A stretch of DNA of 64,000 nucleotides, taken from Ruminococcaceae bacterium UBA1767. Lineage in GTDB: Bacteria > Bacillota > Clostridia > Oscillospirales > Acutalibacteraceae. Location of the stretch: assembly GCA_002315505.1 (NCBI GenBank), contig DCGX01000034.1:1-64000 (forward strand), read 5' to 3'. Under the pieces are notes generated by a model. That model was given only the letters and a program-made list of their open reading frames with translations, was not told where the DNA came from and searched no databases. Positions 61,082 through 64,000 of the stretch are shown here, piece by piece; within the stretch, counting starts at the first letter, position 1; each line of letters starts with the position of its first letter. The position numbers and the translations under genes were made by a program.

Positions 61082-62613
61082 ACCCTTTTAAGAAGCTGAA
61101 AGAAGAGAAAAAGCAAAAAATACAGGAAATAAACAATCAGATCGGGGAGCTTCGGAATAGAATTGACGGCCTTCAGATAAGACTTGCAAATCTTGAAGAT
61201 TCTCAAAAGAATGTCAAGGAAAATCACAAGTGGTTTGAGGTTAAACAGAAAATTAACGATAAAAATGATGTTAAAACACAGATTGCTGAAGTTAAGCAGT
61301 TGATTATTCAATCACAGAGCAAAATCAAAGCACTTGAAAGAAATAAGAAATCTCTCAACAACAAAAAGGTTCTGACAGTTCTCGGTGTGATAGTTGCAAT
61401 AACTGTTATTTTGTTCACCGCAATCGGAATTGCAGTTGGTGATGACGGCACAGATGATAGTCAGAATACAACTGATGTGATAGGATATGTTGACGAAACA
61501 ACAGCTAAAGAATCAGCTGTTACTGAAACAACTACCACAGACGAGATATCTTCAACAACAGTTAAAACCGACCCTGCTATGGTTGCGGTCGCAGAAGCAG
61601 AAAACAACACACAAACTGCACAGACAACGAAGTTCAATTCTTCGTCATCAATCAAAAAGTCGGCAGACACGGTTTCAACTGTTTCAAAGTCAAGCGTTCC
61701 TACATATAGTGGAAGCGCCTATGTTGTTGTAAATAGCAACAATCCGAATTTTACAAGCTCCGAAAAGAAAAACAAGACCGCTTTTGAAAACTATTCAAGT
61801 CTTGATTCAAAGGGCAGATGTGGAGTTGCGTTTGCAAATATATGTAAACAGATTATGCCGACCGAAAAAAGAGAAGAAATCGGTTCTGTTAAGCCTTCGG
61901 GATGGCAGACAGTAAAATATGATTGCGTTGACGGAAAGTATTTGTACAACCGTTGCCACTTGATTGGTTATCAGCTTGCAGGCGAAAATGCAAATGTTAA
62001 AAACCTTATCACGGGTACAAGATACCTAAATGTTCAAGGAATGTTACCATTTGAAAATATGGTAGCCGACTATGTGAAAGAAACGGGCAACCATGTTCTT
62101 TATCGTGTAACGCCTATTTTCGTAGGTGATGAGCTTGTCGCTCGTGGCGTTCAAATCGAAGCATATTCGGTTGAAGACAGCGGAAAAGGAATTTGCTTCA
62201 ATGTTTACTGCTTCAATGTTCAACCCGGTGTAACGATAAATTACACAAATGGTGCAAGCGCATTAGACGGACAGACACCGACTACAAAGACAACCAAAGC
62301 ATCAACAAAGTCTACAACTAAAGCAACCACGAAGTCAACTACAAAGGCAACCACCAAAGCCACTACAAAGACTACAACTAAAGCAACCACAAAAGCTACA
62401 ACAAAGGCAACGACCAAAACTACCACCAAAGCCACTACAAAGGCAACAACTCATACACCGGTATCACCCACTAGTGGAACAGTGTATATTACCGATACAG
62501 GTGATAAATATCACAGAGCCGGTTGCAGGTTTTTGAAAGAAAGCTGTCACGAAATATCCCTCGAAGATGCCATTGCACAACATTATTCTGCTTGCGGAAT
62601 TTGCAAACCATAA
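61078..62613 (+). CDS. membrane-anchored DNA/RNA non-specific endonuclease with Thr-Lys repeat linker
   Basis: A 511-residue protein. Residues ~1-95 are a coiled coil (RNRIDGLQIRLANLEDSQKN), then one transmembrane helix (about 100-120), so the rest is extracellular. A Thr/Ser-rich spacer leads to the NucA/EndA-type nuclease domain (about 195-385): YNRCHLIGYQLAGENANVKNLITGTRYLN contains the H of the D/N-R-x-H motif and the Asn that binds Mg. Residues ~400-460 are repeats of Thr-Thr-Lys with Ala/Ser. The C-terminus (about 465-511) has HRAGCRFLK and ACGICKP, as in Ada-like metal-binding domains. It may degrade external DNA, for nutrition or uptake. Confidence 0.85.
   Translation: MNPFKKLKEEKKQKIQEINNQIGELRNRIDGLQIRLANLEDSQKNVKENHKWFEVKQKINDKNDVKTQIAEVKQLIIQSQSKIKALERNKKSLNNKKVLTVLGVIVAITVILFTAIGIAVGDDGTDDSQNTTDVIGYVDETTAKESAVTETTTTDEISSTTVKTDPAMVAVAEAENNTQTAQTTKFNSSSSIKKSADTVSTVSKSSVPTYSGSAYVVVNSNNPNFTSSEKKNKTAFENYSSLDSKGRCGVAFANICKQIMPTEKREEIGSVKPSGWQTVKYDCVDGKYLYNRCHLIGYQLAGENANVKNLITGTRYLNVQGMLPFENMVADYVKETGNHVLYRVTPIFVGDELVARGVQIEAYSVEDSGKGICFNVYCFNVQPGVTINYTNGASALDGQTPTTKTTKASTKSTTKATTKSTTKATTKATTKTTTKATTKATTKATTKTTTKATTKATTHTPVSPTSGTVYITDTGDKYHRAGCRFLKESCHEISLEDAIAQHYSACGICKP
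62278..62450 (+). repeat. low-complexity Thr-Thr-Lys codon repeat
   Basis: About 170 bases of imperfect 9-12-base repeats (ACT/ACA/ACC plus AAA/AAG) inside the nuclease gene. They encode the linker between the nuclease and the C-terminal domain. Such tracts change length by slippage. Confidence 0.8.
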
Positions 62614-62617
62614 ACAA

Positions 62618-62650
62618 CACGGCACCCACTTAATTGTGAGTGCCGTGCTT
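62618..62650 (+). terminator. terminator of the nuclease operon
   Basis: An 8-bp stem (62618-62625 with 62640-62647) is followed by C and four T residues. Confidence 0.82.
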
Positions 62651-62776
62651 TTAGCTATTAAGTTTCAATCCCAACGAATTACACCATTTTTCAAACATAG
62701 ATTTTTATACAATGATATAAACTAATTTTTGCATATTTTTTTTGACTTGCATTTTTGAAAAAGCAGTTAAAACAAC

Positions 62777-62802
62777 AAAAACCACCCTATTGGGTGGTTT
62801 TT
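62777..62802 (-). terminator. terminator of tRNA-Arg
   Basis: A perfect 11-bp stem (62777-62787 with 62792-62802) around a four-base loop lies directly after the tRNA on the minus strand. Confidence 0.8.
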
Positions 62803-62806
62803 GTTT

Positions 62807-62883
62807 TGGCGCGCTGCAAGGGATTCGAACCCCTGACCTTTTGGTTCGTAGCCAAACACTCTATCCAGCTGAGCTAGCAGCGC
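62807..62883 (-). tRNA. tRNA-Arg (ACG)
   Basis: The minus strand folds as a full cloverleaf with acceptor GCGCTGC/GCAGCGC, anticodon loop CTACGAA (anticodon ACG at 62849-62847), T-loop TTCGAAT and an encoded CCA. The ACG anticodon is read after A-to-I editing by TadA. A mirrored open frame on the plus strand is not a gene. Confidence 0.97.
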
Positions 62884-62901
62884 ATTTCTTAATGCTCAAG
62901 T

Positions 62902-62930
62902 ATTATATCACCATGAATTATAAAAATCAA
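62902..62930 (-). promoter_or_regulatory. promoter of tRNA-Arg
   Basis: On the minus strand, TTGATT (62930-62925), a 17-base spacer and TATAAT (62907-62902) lie 18 bases before the tRNA. Confidence 0.78.
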
Positions 62931-63005
62931 GTCTTTTTTTAATTTTTTTGCAATTATTTTTTTACATTAAATTTGTTAATCAAAGGATGGGTTTCCTTAC
63001 AAATT

Positions 63006-63040
63006 AAAATTCAGGTCATATCTGATGTGACCTGAATTTT
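63006..63040 (-). terminator. terminator of the radical SAM gene
   Basis: A perfect 13-bp stem (63006-63018 with 63028-63040) ends the minus-strand transcript. Confidence 0.85.
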
Positions 63041-63044
63041 TAAT

Positions 63045-63647
63045 TTATTTAATTAACGCTCTGACTCTGAGAGGAATACCCATCTTTTCTGCGATTTGTT
63101 TACATTCTTCGATTTCCTCGGGTGTAATCACGTCAACTACCGTAAATTTCACAGAGGGAATATATTTCTTACAGTCCTCAGCAAATTTGAGCAGAGCGGG
63201 GAAGGAGTCGGTACCGAATCTGGATTTACATACTCGCTGATATGCTTCGGCATTGGGCGCATTGAGGCTGATTGAAATTGAATCTATCAGTCCGCTCAAT
63301 TTTTCAGCTGAGCCTTCTCCGTTTATTAAATCACTTAGTCCGTTGGAATTGAGTCTGATTTTTAAGTTGTGCTTTTCTTTGAGATATCTTGCAGATTTGA
63401 TGAGATTATCTAATTCTTCTGTCGGCTCACCATATCCGCAAAAAACGATTTCACTGTATGGTGTAAAGTCAAAATTATCGATTTCAGATTTAATTTCTTC
63501 ATAGCTCGGTGAACCTTTGAGCCATAATGAATCGGCCGAGCCGAGTCCGTCGCCGTTATGACGGATACAGAAAACGCATGAGCAGGGACATTTATTCGTG
63601 ATGTTCATATAAACGCCGGATTCATATGTGTAAATTATATTATTCAT
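63045..63647 (-). CDS. radical SAM protein of the TIGR04100 type
   Basis: A 200-residue protein of short radical SAM type. ITNKCPCSCVFCIR holds the 4Fe-4S cysteines in C-x3-C-x2-C, FCGYGEPTE is the SAM-binding GGE-equivalent, and SISLNAPN is a later barrel strand. It has no SPASM or Twitch domain. Its start overlaps the stop of the preceding membrane protein gene by 4 bases (ATGA), with GGAGG upstream. This pairing of a short radical SAM protein with an ECF-like membrane protein is known in clostridia (as I recall TIGR04100 with TIGR04002); its function is unknown. Confidence 0.82.
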   Translation of the reverse strand: MNNIIYTYESGVYMNITNKCPCSCVFCIRHNGDGLGSADSLWLKGSPSYEEIKSEIDNFDFTPYSEIVFCGYGEPTEELDNLIKSARYLKEKHNLKIRLNSNGLSDLINGEGSAEKLSGLIDSISISLNAPNAEAYQRVCKSRFGTDSFPALLKFAEDCKKYIPSVKFTVVDVITPEEIEECKQIAEKMGIPLRVRALIK

Positions 63648-64000
63648 TTTGAACCTCCGAATATTTTATTCTTAAACTGAATTTTATCAAGTGATGTTGC
63701 AAGTAAAACGAAAACTATTGAACTGCAAACCGCCTGTGCGACATTCCATGGGATGTTTGGAATGCTTGAAAGCATAGCGTATTTAATTTGTGTTACGGAC
63801 ATTGCTCCATACATTATTATTACGTCGGCAATATAATATCCGACTATGGTAATAAGTGATGCCAGAATCATTCCGATAATATTTTTCTTACATAATATTT
63901 TATGCTCTTTTTTAGTAAAACAAAGTGAAACTAATGCTTTGACAATAAAAGTCGGAATAACATACGCAGGAAAACCACCGAGAAAATCAGCTATAGAGCC
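63644..64000 (-). CDS. ECF-transporter-S-like membrane protein (TIGR04002 type), 5' end missing
   Basis: The 119 visible codons are open to the window edge, so the start lies outside. The protein has three or more hydrophobic helices (GYYIADVIIMYG; NVAQAVCSSIVFVLLAT) with GGFPAYVIPTFIVKAL further upstream, the pattern of ECF S-components, which bind vitamins or metals. It is coupled to the radical SAM gene by ATGA overlap. Confidence 0.78.
   Translation of the reverse strand, partial: GSIADFLGGFPAYVIPTFIVKALVSLCFTKKEHKILCKKNIIGMILASLITIVGYYIADVIIMYGAMSVTQIKYAMLSSIPNIPWNVAQAVCSSIVFVLLATSLDKIQFKNKIFGGSK

Noticed and set aside
62241..62435. Val/Ala-rich frame on the minus strand
   Set aside because: It is the antisense reading of the Thr-Lys repeat, an artefact of low complexity.
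62742..62942. 66-codon frame on the plus strand
   Set aside because: It is antisense to tRNA-Arg and its terminator.

Overview
The window is low-GC Gram-positive DNA from a spore-forming anaerobic clostridium, most likely a gut Ruminococcaceae/Oscillospiraceae member. The evidence is SpoVA spore genes, two secreted proteins ending in type I dockerins (which points to a cellulosome-like scaffoldin elsewhere in the genome), many secreted carbohydrate- and ester-hydrolysing enzymes, strong AGGAGG-type ribosome sites, TTGACA/TATAAT promoters and short intergenic palindromic repeats. No rRNA, CRISPR array, phage module or transposase gene was seen.

Layout. 1-2.6 kb: 3' end of a tRNA-Gly, then a secreted phosphoesterase and a CAP-domain dockerin protein. 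2.7-9.7 kb: cysK, a LysR regulator, a GH78 rhamnosidase-like enzyme (minus strand), a membrane acyltransferase, and spoVAC-spoVAD followed by an unlisted 51-residue membrane peptide gene where spoVAE is usual. 9.8-16.6 kb: one operon of five genes (lipase, GH13-like amylase-fold protein, alpha/beta hydrolase, second GH78 enzyme, VOC protein) with its own promoter and terminator. 16.6-17.6 kb: a divergent TPR membrane protein.

17.7-35.4 kb is the most unusual part: eight co-directional genes encoding an extracellular vWA protein, a 1200-residue tubulin-like GTPase, a two-pass membrane protein, a 1502-residue membrane protein ending in a LIM-like zinc module plus DA1-like metalloprotease, a small membrane zinc-ribbon protein, a membrane TrkA-N/RyR sensor-like protein, a TIR-LRR protein and an ion-transporter-superfamily permease. 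Spacing is short and two junctions overlap. I infer one membrane-associated cytoskeletal and signalling machine, in which the TIR protein may make an NAD-derived signal read by the RyR/Rossmann protein. I do not know a described system with this full gene set.

35.4-44 kb: MATE exporter, secreted EEP-family and alpha/beta hydrolases, then VanZ, SGNH esterase, GxGYxYP-like, glycerophosphodiesterase and TcdA genes on the minus strand. 44-51.1 kb: dockerin-bearing GH25 lysozyme, TRIC/YadS channel, and a TetR-MMPL-lipoprotein operon with two clear TetR operators. 51.1-51.8 kb: a gene-free mosaic of repeats. 51.8-55.3 kb: purA, an RNA m5C methyltransferase and rsmE. 55.4-60.3 kb: DUF4474 secreted protein, ABC transporter with a fused XRE-AbrB regulator, GNAT, a 17-codon mini-gene and a secreted hydrophobic protein. 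60.6-64 kb: a small acidic protein coupled to a membrane-anchored NucA-like nuclease, tRNA-Arg(ACG), and a radical SAM gene paired with an ECF-like membrane protein that runs off the right edge.
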